Shown in pieces: positions 24,260 to 32,840 of a DNA stretch of 37,254 nt. Both the position numbers and the translations under genes were made by a program. The stretch lies in assembly GCA_035510715.1 (NCBI GenBank), contig DATKGQ010000024.1:1-37254 (forward strand). The letters are read 5' to 3'. Origin of the DNA: DATKGQ01 sp035510715 (GTDB lineage: Bacteria; Patescibacteriota; Saccharimonadia; Saccharimonadales; UBA4665). Position 1 is the stretch's first letter, and the number at the start of each line of letters is the position of its first letter. The notes under the pieces are model-generated. The model did not search any database. It was not told the origin of the DNA and saw nothing but the letters and a program-made list of their open reading frames with translations.

Positions 24260-24865
24260 GTGCTTAGAAATAATGCTGAAAATACAATCCTCGTGGACAT
24301 GGATGACGTATTGGCAGATTTTAGTATCGCTGTACTCAATCGCATACAGAGTGATTACCCCCACATTACAACGGTTCTGGACAGACCTAATTTCTATATT
24401 GAGGACGACTATGACAAAGAACACCGGGCGACCATTACCGCTATCAGCGAAGAACCTGGATTTTTTGCTTCCTTACCATTAATAGACAACGCTCTTACCG
24501 GCTGGCAAAGGATTGTTGATTTAGGCTATAGCCCGCAGATATGCAGTTCACCATTAAGCCGAAATCCTACTTGCACTACTGAAAAATTAGAGTGGCTAGA
24601 AAAACATTTTGTACCTCATTTCGGCAAATTAGTAGTTGAATCGGCAATAATAGTTAAGGATAAGTACTTAGTTGATGGCGTTGCCTTAATTGACGATCGT
24701 CCAGATATAGAAAACAGTATGTCGGCAACTTGGCAGCACATTATTTTTGATAGAACTTACAACCGGCAAACTAGCCACGATTTACGACTTTATGACTGGC
24801 TTGATCCGAAATTGCCGGAGTTGCTCGCTACTGCACATGATCTTTACCGCAAGAAACCTAGCTAG
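24260..24865 (+). CDS. 5'(3')-deoxyribonucleotidase-like HAD phosphatase
   Basis: HAD motif I is 'ILVDMDDVLADF' (10-21, nucleophile Asp13, Asp15), followed by 'EEPGFFASLPLIDNAL', motif II near 'ICSSPLS' and motif IV 'ALIDDRPDI' (about residues 142-150). This is the NT5C family, which removes phosphate from dNMPs and helps balance deoxynucleotide pools; it would be cytosolic. It starts at GTG 24260, since no ATG precedes motif I. TATATAT lies just upstream and no Shine-Dalgarno sequence is seen. Confidence 0.84.
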   Translation: MLRNNAENTILVDMDDVLADFSIAVLNRIQSDYPHITTVLDRPNFYIEDDYDKEHRATITAISEEPGFFASLPLIDNALTGWQRIVDLGYSPQICSSPLSRNPTCTTEKLEWLEKHFVPHFGKLVVESAIIVKDKYLVDGVALIDDRPDIENSMSATWQHIIFDRTYNRQTSHDLRLYDWLDPKLPELLATAHDLYRKKPS

Positions 24866-24907
24866 TCAAGTCTTTAGATTTTTATTCAATCTTTTCATTT
24901 TAACTTA

Positions 24908-25843
24908 CTATGACTTTTTACTTGTAAATTGCCAACCCAATTTATCCAAGAAGTAATACTCATACATATTAAGTTTCGCCTCAGCTTGTTGACCCTCGAG
25001 CGCTGAAGATGGGTTTAACTCAAGGAGTGCCGTACTGATTATGTCAGCGGAATTTTTGGTATGCAGGTCGTCTTTCCCAACAATTACATCTATTGCGGGA
25101 TCATAAACTACACCATCATCAGCGCCTTTTAGCTGAATATAATGGCAGAAATTTCGATCTAAGAATGTACCGGATGAAGTGGCGGCATCCCAAGCCGTAC
25201 GACATTCTTTTATGGAATCATGGGGGTCATCTTCTCTGGGTAGACTCGGCCACATTGATTGCAGGATCACGCCGTGACGTAAATTAAATCGTACATTTAA
25301 TAAGTGAACGCCTATTTCAAATTGTACTCCCCTGACATCGGTCTGTGGCTTATCACTCAATAATTGGGAGGGCTCAATAGTCCCGTACCCCACCGCTAAT
25401 AAATCTTGGTATAGTTTTTCTTCGTCGCCTAAATCTAGCTGTTGGCCAGATAAAGCTTTTTTATATTTATTAGCATAGGCTTTGTATAGTGCAGCCCTAT
25501 ATATATACTTGACATCGTGATGCTCAATTTCTTGCCAGTCTTTCTCGGCTAAACTACCAATTTTTCTTACCGATTCATCTATCAAGTGGGTTCTAACTGT
25601 AGGGTTTGTATGCTTATGGCAAGCAAGATCCATATAGGCTCCGGCGCATACGCTACGCACATAATAATTGCCTCCGCCTTTACGCATAACAGCTATGAGC
25701 TGCTGCAAAGTTTGGCGTGGCGGAACACTATTGCCATATCGTAGGTAATACTCCACGGCTATTATTGCTTCCGCCTCACAGCTTTCCCGATCTAACCTTG
25801 TTTCTAAGCTCACGGAGTAATTTTTACATTTATAAGGTAGCAT
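24908..25843 (-). CDS. Hypothetical protein, 311 aa
   Basis: I do not recognise this protein. It is soluble and mainly helical in its first half ('ESCEAEAIIAVEYYLRYG', 'RQTLQQLIAVMRKGG', 'YIYRAALYKAYANKYKKAL'). The second half is more mixed, with 'GVQFEIGVHLLNVRFNLRHGVILQSMWPSLPREDDP' in pieces and 'DDGVVYDPAIDVIVGKDD'. The latter pattern, with conserved-looking acidic residues, could be a nuclease or fold-completion segment, but I would not assign a function. No signal peptide. Codon use matches neighbours and no stops interrupt, so it is a real gene. Confidence 0.7.
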   Translation of the reverse strand: MLPYKCKNYSVSLETRLDRESCEAEAIIAVEYYLRYGNSVPPRQTLQQLIAVMRKGGGNYYVRSVCAGAYMDLACHKHTNPTVRTHLIDESVRKIGSLAEKDWQEIEHHDVKYIYRAALYKAYANKYKKALSGQQLDLGDEEKLYQDLLAVGYGTIEPSQLLSDKPQTDVRGVQFEIGVHLLNVRFNLRHGVILQSMWPSLPREDDPHDSIKECRTAWDAATSSGTFLDRNFCHYIQLKGADDGVVYDPAIDVIVGKDDLHTKNSADIISTALLELNPSSALEGQQAEAKLNMYEYYFLDKLGWQFTSKKS

Positions 25844-25957
25844 GGCAAGCTAGAATATATCTACATGGCATTAGTGTTTGAATCTATTCCGAATTCGTCT
25901 GCAATATCAAGCTGGATGCCAACATTCATCAAGAGATATTTGGACCGATTGATCGTT

Positions 25958-27724
25958 TTATGGGTTTTTAAAACCTACAGATTTTTTATGATGGCTTAAG
26001 GCGTGACCGCGCTGACTAATAATAGCTAAAATAATGATTGCGATTAGCGAGATAACTATGAATACTAAATCAGATTGGCTGAACTTAGCATTTGTAATTG
26101 CATTAAGCGGAACATATTTTGGAATCATCCACTTGAAGTAATTAGCTTGTAAAAAGGTCATTAAACAGATGATAGATACTAGTGCGACGCTATGCAGTAT
26201 TACTCTGCGGAATATTTTTCCTTCCTTATTGGTTTGTTTTGTGGCAGCAGCAGCCACAGCTATGCTTTGGGGAGAAATCATTTTTGCAGCAACACCTCCT
26301 GTACTATTAGAGGCTACCGTTAACACAGGGTTGATGCCCAGAGTGGTGGCTGTATGAGCTTGGACGCTACTGAATAGGGCGTTAGATGATGTATCGCTGC
26401 CAGTTATGAAAACACCTAGCCAACCCAACAATGGGGCTACTAATGGGAACACTCTGCCTGTCGATGAAAGAGCTTTACTCAGGGTTGCAGATATGCCGGA
26501 ATAGTTAGCAACATAAGCAAAACCAACTATTGATGCAATAATTATTAGCGGACGGGACAGTTCCTTTAAGGTCTTACCAGCAACTTTCAAAACTTGCCTT
26601 AGCGGCATGCGCATTAATACAGCCGAAAGAATTGCTGCTAGAAAGATAGCCGTTCCGGCCGCGGACAGCCAAGTGAAACTATAGCTAACATCTAACGCCT
26701 TACCCGCCACAATAATGTCATGATTCAAAGAGCCAAATGGAATCTCAACTGTATATCGCCCTAGTAAGGCTTTAGTGCCAGATAATGCCCAGTTAGCGAT
26801 AAAAATTATTAACAGTAGGAATGGTGTCCAAGCCCTTACGAGAACTGACGCACTCGGTAATGATGTGCGGTGCTCGGTAGCTGGAGCTTTTTCATGAGGG
26901 AAACGCCAAACAGATTTCGGCCGCCATACAAATAGCAGACATATCAGACATAATGTCGCTACTATTGAAGACAAGATATCTGGCAAGGACGGACCCAGAT
27001 AACTAGAAGTTAAGAACATAGTCGTCGCATATGCCCCGCCAGTAACTAATATCGCCGGCCAAACTGCTTTAGCTCCACGCCAGCCAGCTATTATTATTAC
27101 AAGCCAAAGCGGAATAATTAAGGCAACTAGTGGTAACTGGTGTCCGATCATCCTGCTCAGGGTGTTGGCATTTATGCCACTAAGTTGACTGGCAGTTACC
27201 ACAGCAATGCCTATCCCGCCAAAAGCTACGGGCGCCGTATTGGCTAACAAACAGATACTGGCGGCATAGATAGGCTCGAAGTTTAGTCCAATTAAAATAC
27301 CAGCGGTAATTGCTACCGGAGCGCCAAATCCTGCCGCACCCTCCAAGAAGGCGCCAAAACAAAATGCGATCAGTAATGCCTGCAACCGACGGTCATTTGT
27401 TAATGATTCAATACTATGACGTACGACCCCAAAACTACCACTGGCGATGCTAAGGTTGTATAAAAATACTGCCGCCAATACAATCCAGCTGATTGGCAAT
27501 AATCCATCCAAAATACCGTATAAACCGGCCAATCCGGCAAGCTTTACTGGCATACCATAAGCAAATATGGCGATAACTAGAGCTAATACCAAAGTTATCA
27601 GTGTTGCCTTATACCCCGCCACCTTACGGCTTAAGAGCATACCTGCTAATATCAAAATCGGAGAAACCGCAACTAGCGTAGACCAGAGTAAACTATGTAA
27701 TGGATTAGCTAGTTGTACCCACAT
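25958..27724 (-). CDS. lctP: L-lactate permease (LctP family)
   Basis: From the ATG at 27724 this is a 588-aa transporter with about 13 TM helices. Family blocks include 'AGMLLSRKVAGYKA', 'FCFGAFLEGAAGFGAPVAITAGILIGL' in parts, 'LLANTAPVAFGGIGIAVV', 'ITGSDTSSNALFSSVQ' and 'SNSTGGVAAKMISPQSIAVA'. It imports lactate (or glycolate) with protons. A TTG in frame at 27730 is less likely. In a host-dependent small-genome bacterium this could take up, or release, fermentation lactate. It has a good promoter and an overlapping dyad upstream, so it is probably regulated. Confidence 0.92.
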   Translation of the reverse strand: MWVQLANPLHSLLWSTLVAVSPILILAGMLLSRKVAGYKATLITLVLALVIAIFAYGMPVKLAGLAGLYGILDGLLPISWIVLAAVFLYNLSIASGSFGVVRHSIESLTNDRRLQALLIAFCFGAFLEGAAGFGAPVAITAGILIGLNFEPIYAASICLLANTAPVAFGGIGIAVVTASQLSGINANTLSRMIGHQLPLVALIIPLWLVIIIAGWRGAKAVWPAILVTGGAYATTMFLTSSYLGPSLPDILSSIVATLCLICLLFVWRPKSVWRFPHEKAPATEHRTSLPSASVLVRAWTPFLLLIIFIANWALSGTKALLGRYTVEIPFGSLNHDIIVAGKALDVSYSFTWLSAAGTAIFLAAILSAVLMRMPLRQVLKVAGKTLKELSRPLIIIASIVGFAYVANYSGISATLSKALSSTGRVFPLVAPLLGWLGVFITGSDTSSNALFSSVQAHTATTLGINPVLTVASNSTGGVAAKMISPQSIAVAAAATKQTNKEGKIFRRVILHSVALVSIICLMTFLQANYFKWMIPKYVPLNAITNAKFSQSDLVFIVISLIAIIILAIISQRGHALSHHKKSVGFKNP

Positions 27725-27773
27725 AAGCAAGTCTTCATTTTATTTTATATCGCCCAATCGAACATTATTTTTA

Positions 27774-27802
27774 AGTATAAACATTTAAGTAATCGTTTTC
27801 AA
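27774..27802 (-). promoter_or_regulatory. Promoter of lctP (TTGAAA-17-TATACT)
   Basis: On the minus strand, TTGAAA (27802-27797) and TATACT (27779-27774) are separated by 17 bases, an almost consensus sigma-70-type promoter. The leader would be about 40 bases, unlike the near-leaderless genes in this window. Confidence 0.65.
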
Positions 27803-27815
27803 CTTACTTAAGTTG
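27800..27815. promoter_or_regulatory. Dyad CAACTTA-CT-TAAGTTG overlapping the lctP -35
   Basis: A perfect 7-bp inverted repeat with a two-base spacer covers the start of the -35 box. A second overlapping dyad, TTAAGTAA (27785-27792) and TTACTTAA (27804-27811), lies inside the promoter. This is a good operator candidate for a dimeric repressor such as a GntR-type lactate regulator, though no such gene is in the window. Confidence 0.5.
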
Positions 27816-27842
27816 CTAATCAAGTCGGTTTAAAAGAAAAAA

Positions 27843-28319
27843 TCACTGAAAGCTGAATGTCCTGATAACTTTCACAAATAAATCATCATTCAAACCACAA
27901 TCTAGTAAAGTAAATGAGTTAATGTTTATTGGGATATCCCCTTTTATCCTAAGATCATTTACCAGTGTAATGTGCGGTTGAAATCCGTTCCCCATATACT
28001 CAGGAAAATCATAAGTTGGATTAAATTTATTAACGGTTTCTACGAGTTGTAGGTGTAGGTCTCTAAGTTTTGATTGAATTGATATTTTTATAACAGGAGT
28101 GTCATAATTGGGCCCAAACATGACTTTCTCTTCGGTAACTGCAGAAATTGGCGTTAGACAGCCGGCAATCTTAGACAATTCTTTTAAAAGACTGCTTACG
28201 TATTTTTCCCGCATTGAATAAATCTGGCACAGTGTAATATGCTGCGGTGAATTTTCTTCAACATAAACAGTACTATCCTTTAATGGCATAATAAAATAGG
28301 CTATTACATATTTATGCAT
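27843..28319 (-). CDS. 2H phosphoesterase (2'-5' RNA ligase-like)
   Basis: Two HxT motifs define the family: 'QHITLCQIY' with His27 and Thr29, and 'QPHITLVNDL' with His116 and Thr118. The 158-aa length fits the compact 2H fold. Members open 2',3'-cyclic phosphates or join 2'-5' RNA ends. Cyclic-phosphate ends are exactly what a hammerhead ribozyme leaves, and one lies 7 kb away, but no direct link is shown. It is the gene nearest downstream of lctP's divergent promoter region, on the same strand. Confidence 0.75.
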   Translation of the reverse strand: MHKYVIAYFIMPLKDSTVYVEENSPQHITLCQIYSMREKYVSSLLKELSKIAGCLTPISAVTEEKVMFGPNYDTPVIKISIQSKLRDLHLQLVETVNKFNPTYDFPEYMGNGFQPHITLVNDLRIKGDIPININSFTLLDCGLNDDLFVKVIRTFSFQ

Positions 28320-28393
28320 ACTTGGATATTATCAGATTTCTTTACTGTAAATTTTGTCATATTCATGGATTATACTAATTATAGGCGTAGCTT

Positions 28394-28633
28394 ATGAATA
28401 TTAATGATGATCTTTTGAATAAAGCACGAAAACAGCGGTTGTTTTTACTCGTGGTATTTAGCGCAATGGTTTCTTTGTTAGGATTAGCATTTGTGATTTG
28501 GTTCTCGATATTTAATAGTTTAAGCAATTACTATAGCCATGATGTGACGATAGCTTGGGTATTTACTATAGTTGCGGCAATAGTCGCTATTTATCTTGCT
28601 ATATTTGGTCCTAGAAGAACTAAGAAATTGTAG
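28394..28633 (+). CDS. Small two-TM membrane protein, 79 aa
   Basis: Unrecognised. Hydrophobic helices at about 16-37 and 53-70, with a basic N-terminal segment ('LLNKARKQRL') and a basic end ('GPRRTKKL'), which predicts both ends in the cytoplasm. TATACT lies upstream. No motif points to a function. Confidence 0.6.
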   Translation: MNINDDLLNKARKQRLFLLVVFSAMVSLLGLAFVIWFSIFNSLSNYYSHDVTIAWVFTIVAAIVAIYLAIFGPRRTKKL

Positions 28634-28748
28634 AGACAGTTAAATATTCAATAATTTATCAGCGTATATTATAGTTTATATAATGTTATGTCCAGAATAA
28701 TAATTCATTGTTATAATCTCATGCAATAAATATTTCTTAGAAAGATAT

Positions 28749-29990
28749 ATGGTTTTGATTAAGTTTATTAGATTCAATTACTATTTGTTTGCGTTAACAT
28801 GTCTCATGCTGGCTTGTTATGTAGCTAGCCCAGCACCTCCAGCTCTAGCGGCTGTTAATGGAGCACTAAAAGTAGTTAGCAACCATGTTTTAACTACCGA
28901 TGGCAAGATTTATGTTCCAGAAGGAATATCAGTATATGGAGGGCTAGAAGACGCCAACTATATGGAGAATTTAGCTAATGATAATGCTCAAATAATAGCA
29001 GCAGCAAAATATTGGCACGCTAATACAATACGTTTGCAAGTTGCAGAGGGCAACTTGTTTACTATCCATACCAGAGGTAAATCATATAATAATGAATTCT
29101 TACAAACATTGATAAAACAAGTTAATTTGGCTCATAGTCATGGTATGGCGGTTGTAATAAACGACCAAACTGAGTTTACAAGTAGAATTTCTGGGCCAAC
29201 AATTGAAACGTCAAAGTTTTGGAAAATTATATCGAATACATTTAAGAATCAACCATTCGTAATCTTTGACTTGTTTAATGAGCCTAACTATAAAAAAGTT
29301 ATTAAATCAGATGTGCAGCCAACTGGATTTACAATTTACAGAATATTCGGCGTTGCTGGAAAGACTGTGAGACAACATCATAAAAGCCAAATTAGCTCCA
29401 ACAAAATATGGAATATATGGGAAAATGGTGGTCGATTGAATGGTATATCTTATTTGGGCATGCAGACATTAGTAAACCAAATTAGAAGCTATGATGTTAA
29501 TAATATTATATGGATAGAAGGCCCGAACCAAGCCAGATATTTGCCCAATAGTAGCCAATTGATCAATGGTAGTAATATTGTTTATTCTATCCATCATCCA
29601 AATTTAAATAATCCAGTCAGTTGGGATGCGATTGGTAACCTATCAAGTATTGCGCCTGTTGTAGATGGTGAGTGGGCTCAATATGAGTCGACCAGACCTG
29701 AGTGTTATTCACTGGCTTACACTAATGCGCCATTATATTTAAACTACCTGCATCAACATAATGTTGGAGTTATAGCTTGGTCGCTGCAAGCTAATTCGCT
29801 TTTACAAGGCAACAGATTCGCCGCCCCAACTAATACTAATATCCCAAATGATCCTACGGATGCTACCGCACTTAAAAAACCCAATAAAATTTTTTCAAGT
29901 TATTCATGCAGTAATATATATGGCCAAGGTGTAGGTCAATTGATTCAATCATATTTTGAACAGAACAGTGTAAATTTTAGCTCTCTTTAA
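28749..29990 (+). CDS. Secreted GH5-family glycoside hydrolase
   Basis: A signal peptide (hydrophobic core about 11-28, cleavage likely after 'PPALA', residue 34) leads into a GH5 (beta/alpha)8 barrel. 'IFDLFNEPNY' carries the acid/base Glu178 of the NEP motif, 'IVYSIHHPN' is the conserved His/Tyr block, and 'VVDGEWAQYES' carries the nucleophile Glu308. Family members cut beta-linked glucans, mannans or related polymers. The neighbouring GH130 cluster suggests mannan or a similar host glycan, but specificity is inferred. AGAAAG precedes the ATG. No cell-wall anchor is seen. Confidence 0.86.
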   Translation: MVLIKFIRFNYYLFALTCLMLACYVASPAPPALAAVNGALKVVSNHVLTTDGKIYVPEGISVYGGLEDANYMENLANDNAQIIAAAKYWHANTIRLQVAEGNLFTIHTRGKSYNNEFLQTLIKQVNLAHSHGMAVVINDQTEFTSRISGPTIETSKFWKIISNTFKNQPFVIFDLFNEPNYKKVIKSDVQPTGFTIYRIFGVAGKTVRQHHKSQISSNKIWNIWENGGRLNGISYLGMQTLVNQIRSYDVNNIIWIEGPNQARYLPNSSQLINGSNIVYSIHHPNLNNPVSWDAIGNLSSIAPVVDGEWAQYESTRPECYSLAYTNAPLYLNYLHQHNVGVIAWSLQANSLLQGNRFAAPTNTNIPNDPTDATALKKPNKIFSSYSCSNIYGQGVGQLIQSYFEQNSVNFSSL

Positions 29991-30056
29991 GTCCAGTTGA
30001 TAATGGGTAATTAGCTAAGATTTCTATTAAAATTAAGCTGGACTATTAACTATGTT

Positions 30057-30068
30057 TATACTTATACT
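30057..30068 (+). promoter_or_regulatory. Tandem TATACT -10 boxes upstream of the MFS gene
   Basis: Two direct copies of TATACT (30057-30062 and 30063-30068) end 11 bases before the ATG at 30080, again predicting almost no leader. No Shine-Dalgarno sequence is visible. Confidence 0.5.
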
Positions 30069-30079
30069 TTGTGCATCTA

Positions 30080-31543
30080 ATGTCTATATTTAAGAAATTA
30101 TTGGAACCCGATCAAGCTGGCTCTTACCATAGTAATTTAACCAATCATCGTAATCTTTCAATGATCGTCATCATGACCGGTGTTCTGATTACGGCTATTG
30201 ACACAACGATAGTAGTTCTTGCGCTACCGGAAATTGAACGCGGACTTAAAGTCGGGCTAGCATCAGTAATATGGGTAGTTATTGGCTACTTATTAGTTAT
30301 TACTCTAATGGCCACTCAAGTTGGACGTTTAGGAGATATGTTCGGCCGAGTTCGGATGTATGAATTAGGTTTTTTAATATTCGTTATTGGTTCTCTTGCC
30401 TGTGCTTTATCCTGGAATGAAAGCTCAATTATTATATTTAGAATTATTCAAGCAATTGGTGGGGCTTTTGTTACAGCCAATAGTGGTGCCATAATTGCCG
30501 GACTTTACCCTCCCGAGAACCGTGGAAGAGCTTATGGCTATAACTCTATTGGTTGGAGCTTAGGAGCAGTGCTGGGTATCATAATAGGCGGTTTAATTGT
30601 TACCTATATATCTTGGCGTTGGATATTCTGGATAAATGTACCTATCGGTATAGCTGGTATAATCCTTGCATTAAAAGTGCTTCATGATAAAACAGAACGT
30701 CTAAAACATAAATTAGATCCCGCGGGCATGATTAGCTTGGGCCTGGGTCTTTTTGGCGTTCTTTGGGCAATAACTAAACTTTCCACAGAGTCGCTAGATA
30801 TAACAATAATGGGATATTTATGCGGCGGCCTATTGCTGCTGTTCTTATTTTGGCTAATTGAAAGAAGACAGAATGAACCAATGCTGCGTTTCTCAATTTT
30901 TAAGATCCCCACTATGGCTCCTTCATTATTTGCTGCATTATTCCAGGGATTAGCTAACTTTGCTGTGTTATTTCTAGTGATCATGTATCTGCAAGGTGTT
31001 CGTGGCTTAAGTCCTATTCACGCTTCGCTTTTACTAGTACCGGGCTACATCGTTGGCTCGGCCATTGGGCCATTTGCCGGACGATTAGCCGATAAATACG
31101 GCGCTGTCTTTCCGGCCACAGTTGGGTTAGCCATACAAGTGTTAGCATTGTTTATATATGCTCATCTATCGCTAAATACTGGTTTATGGCTAGTAATTGT
31201 CGCTAGCGTAGTCAATGGTATTGGCGCCAGTTCTTTCTTTCCAGCCAATAGTTCGGCAGTCATGAAGGCTTCACCACATTCAATGTTTGGCATATCATCG
31301 GGCATGTTACGGACCTTTTCTAATATTGGCATGGTCTTCTCTTTTTCGGTCGCCATCCTTGTAGCATCCCGTTCCATATCAAAGAAGCTGGCATTTGCGA
31401 TATTTGTTGGTGTAACTAACTTGCATGGTCATCTTACCTCTGCGTTTACCAACGGTCTACACTCCGCTTTCTATGTACTAATGGGTTTTATGATTATTGC
31501 GGCGTTATTGTCTTTGTCTAGAGCCAGATCTATTAACTCTTAG
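30080..31543 (+). CDS. MFS transporter, DHA2 (EmrB/QacA, 14-TM) family
   Basis: Of 487 aa from ATG 30080, it shows the DHA2 signatures: 'LITAIDTTIVVLALPEIERGL' in parts (TM1, with the conserved Asp), 'WVVIGYLLVITLMATQVGRLGDMFGRVRMYELG' in parts (motif A, 'GRLGDMFGRVR'), and 'GWSLGAVLGIIIGGLI' (motif C). 'FAGRLADKYG' is the second motif A-like loop. It is a proton-driven exporter of drugs or other amphipathic compounds. A GTG at 30071 is in frame but the ATG is preferred. It may serve the glycan cluster next to it or be independent. Confidence 0.88.
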   Translation: MSIFKKLLEPDQAGSYHSNLTNHRNLSMIVIMTGVLITAIDTTIVVLALPEIERGLKVGLASVIWVVIGYLLVITLMATQVGRLGDMFGRVRMYELGFLIFVIGSLACALSWNESSIIIFRIIQAIGGAFVTANSGAIIAGLYPPENRGRAYGYNSIGWSLGAVLGIIIGGLIVTYISWRWIFWINVPIGIAGIILALKVLHDKTERLKHKLDPAGMISLGLGLFGVLWAITKLSTESLDITIMGYLCGGLLLLFLFWLIERRQNEPMLRFSIFKIPTMAPSLFAALFQGLANFAVLFLVIMYLQGVRGLSPIHASLLLVPGYIVGSAIGPFAGRLADKYGAVFPATVGLAIQVLALFIYAHLSLNTGLWLVIVASVVNGIGASSFFPANSSAVMKASPHSMFGISSGMLRTFSNIGMVFSFSVAILVASRSISKKLAFAIFVGVTNLHGHLTSAFTNGLHSAFYVLMGFMIIAALLSLSRARSINS

Positions 31544-31580
31544 CTATAGCTACCAACATCTTTTAAACGCTTTTAGCTAG

Positions 31581-32702
31581 TCAAGCGGCTTCCGATAACG
31601 GCTGTAATGGATGGACATCTTGGTCAGTATGCCAACCCTCAACCAATTTATTTTTAGGTACGGTGACTTCAAAAGTAAGTGTATCACCCCTACTGACAAT
31701 CATTTTTAGCTCCTGGAAATTACCGCAACTATCATAAACAGGACTGCCTGAGACACAGTAAACTGCATGCCTAAATTCTGGATGAAGCTCAACTTTTTCA
31801 GTATCAACTAGACCATCAAACAATTCAGGGTAGATTAGTGGTTTTTGGCTAATATTATCTACAGACAGTATGCCGTCTACACTTCGAACCAACCTAGCGG
31901 AACCGATCGAGTACACAAATATACCATTTTGATCTTTTCTAATCCCGTGAATCGGGAAAATGGCCTCACGATCATTGAGCCAGACTGGCGGCATAGTTGT
32001 ACCGGCCTTAAATGTGGCCCATGGGATATTATCGGGTAACTTTATGTCATTTTGCTGAATGATTAGCTCGCCATCATTTAATCTAAAGACGCGCAAGCGG
32101 TGATTATTTTCTGTACCTTCCGGCCTGAACATAAAAGTAGTCTCATCAATAATGGTGGTGTTCTTTCCGTCAATATTATCGCCTATTGGCGTTGTCTGGT
32201 CGCCCCTTCCCAGATTAGTTACAATCTTGTGCTCCCGTAGTCCGGTAGCCAATTCTGCTTTAGATGTAATCACAATGGCAGGATGCGGTATATATTCCTC
32301 GCCTTTCTTAATAACGGAAGTAAGACCGATAATTAGCTTACCACCCTGCAAAAGCACTCTCGGATCTTCTAGAAAGTCTTTTCCTTCTTCTGGTTCATAA
32401 ACTGTTTCAGATAATTTAACCCTACCGCCAGAGTCTAACTCTCTATAAACTAAAGGTGCTACGTCAGGAAGTCCAATTCCAGCCAAAATAACGGGACCAC
32501 GACCCAACAAGCAAACTGTACGCTCGTACCTGATGATCCCTTCAAGATCTTGTTCCTCTACATTCTCCCACGCAGCCACATTAAAAAGACCATCCGCGCC
32601 AGGCATCACCTCGATTTTTATTTTATCGGTATCTTCTTCTAGGTCAACGTCTAACATTCCGCCATAACTGTGAATTTGTTCATAAGCTAATAATTGTGCC
32701 AT
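31581..32702 (-). CDS. GH130-like beta-propeller protein of uncertain activity
   Basis: This 373-aa protein has the five-bladed propeller repeats of GH130/GH43-like proteins: 'FLEDPRVLLQGGKLIIGLTSV' in parts matches 'CEDPRITFLNGRFWLTYTAF' of its neighbour, and 'EAIFPIHGIRKDQNGIFVYSIGSARLV' in pieces matches 'LIFYHGIDQ...YCLGAALL'. The general catalytic Asp of the EDPR motif is present, but several phosphate-binding residues are hard to place. It might be a degraded-function or divergent phosphorylase/mannosidase. It is the last gene of the minus-strand cluster (138 bp after GH130). No signal peptide. Confidence 0.65.
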   Translation of the reverse strand: MAQLLAYEQIHSYGGMLDVDLEEDTDKIKIEVMPGADGLFNVAAWENVEEQDLEGIIRYERTVCLLGRGPVILAGIGLPDVAPLVYRELDSGGRVKLSETVYEPEEGKDFLEDPRVLLQGGKLIIGLTSVIKKGEEYIPHPAIVITSKAELATGLREHKIVTNLGRGDQTTPIGDNIDGKNTTIIDETTFMFRPEGTENNHRLRVFRLNDGELIIQQNDIKLPDNIPWATFKAGTTMPPVWLNDREAIFPIHGIRKDQNGIFVYSIGSARLVRSVDGILSVDNISQKPLIYPELFDGLVDTEKVELHPEFRHAVYCVSGSPVYDSCGNFQELKMIVSRGDTLTFEVTVPKNKLVEGWHTDQDVHPLQPLSEAA

Positions 32703-32840
32703 ATCTTTATTTTTTATACAAAAGTTTAGACATTAACAGTATAGCTCCCTTGTCAAGTAAAGTAAAAATTTGTAATTAACTTTAGCATAATTTAACCGAA
32801 ATATCCCATCCCTTCTAACAGATTTAACAGGGGTTGTTAA

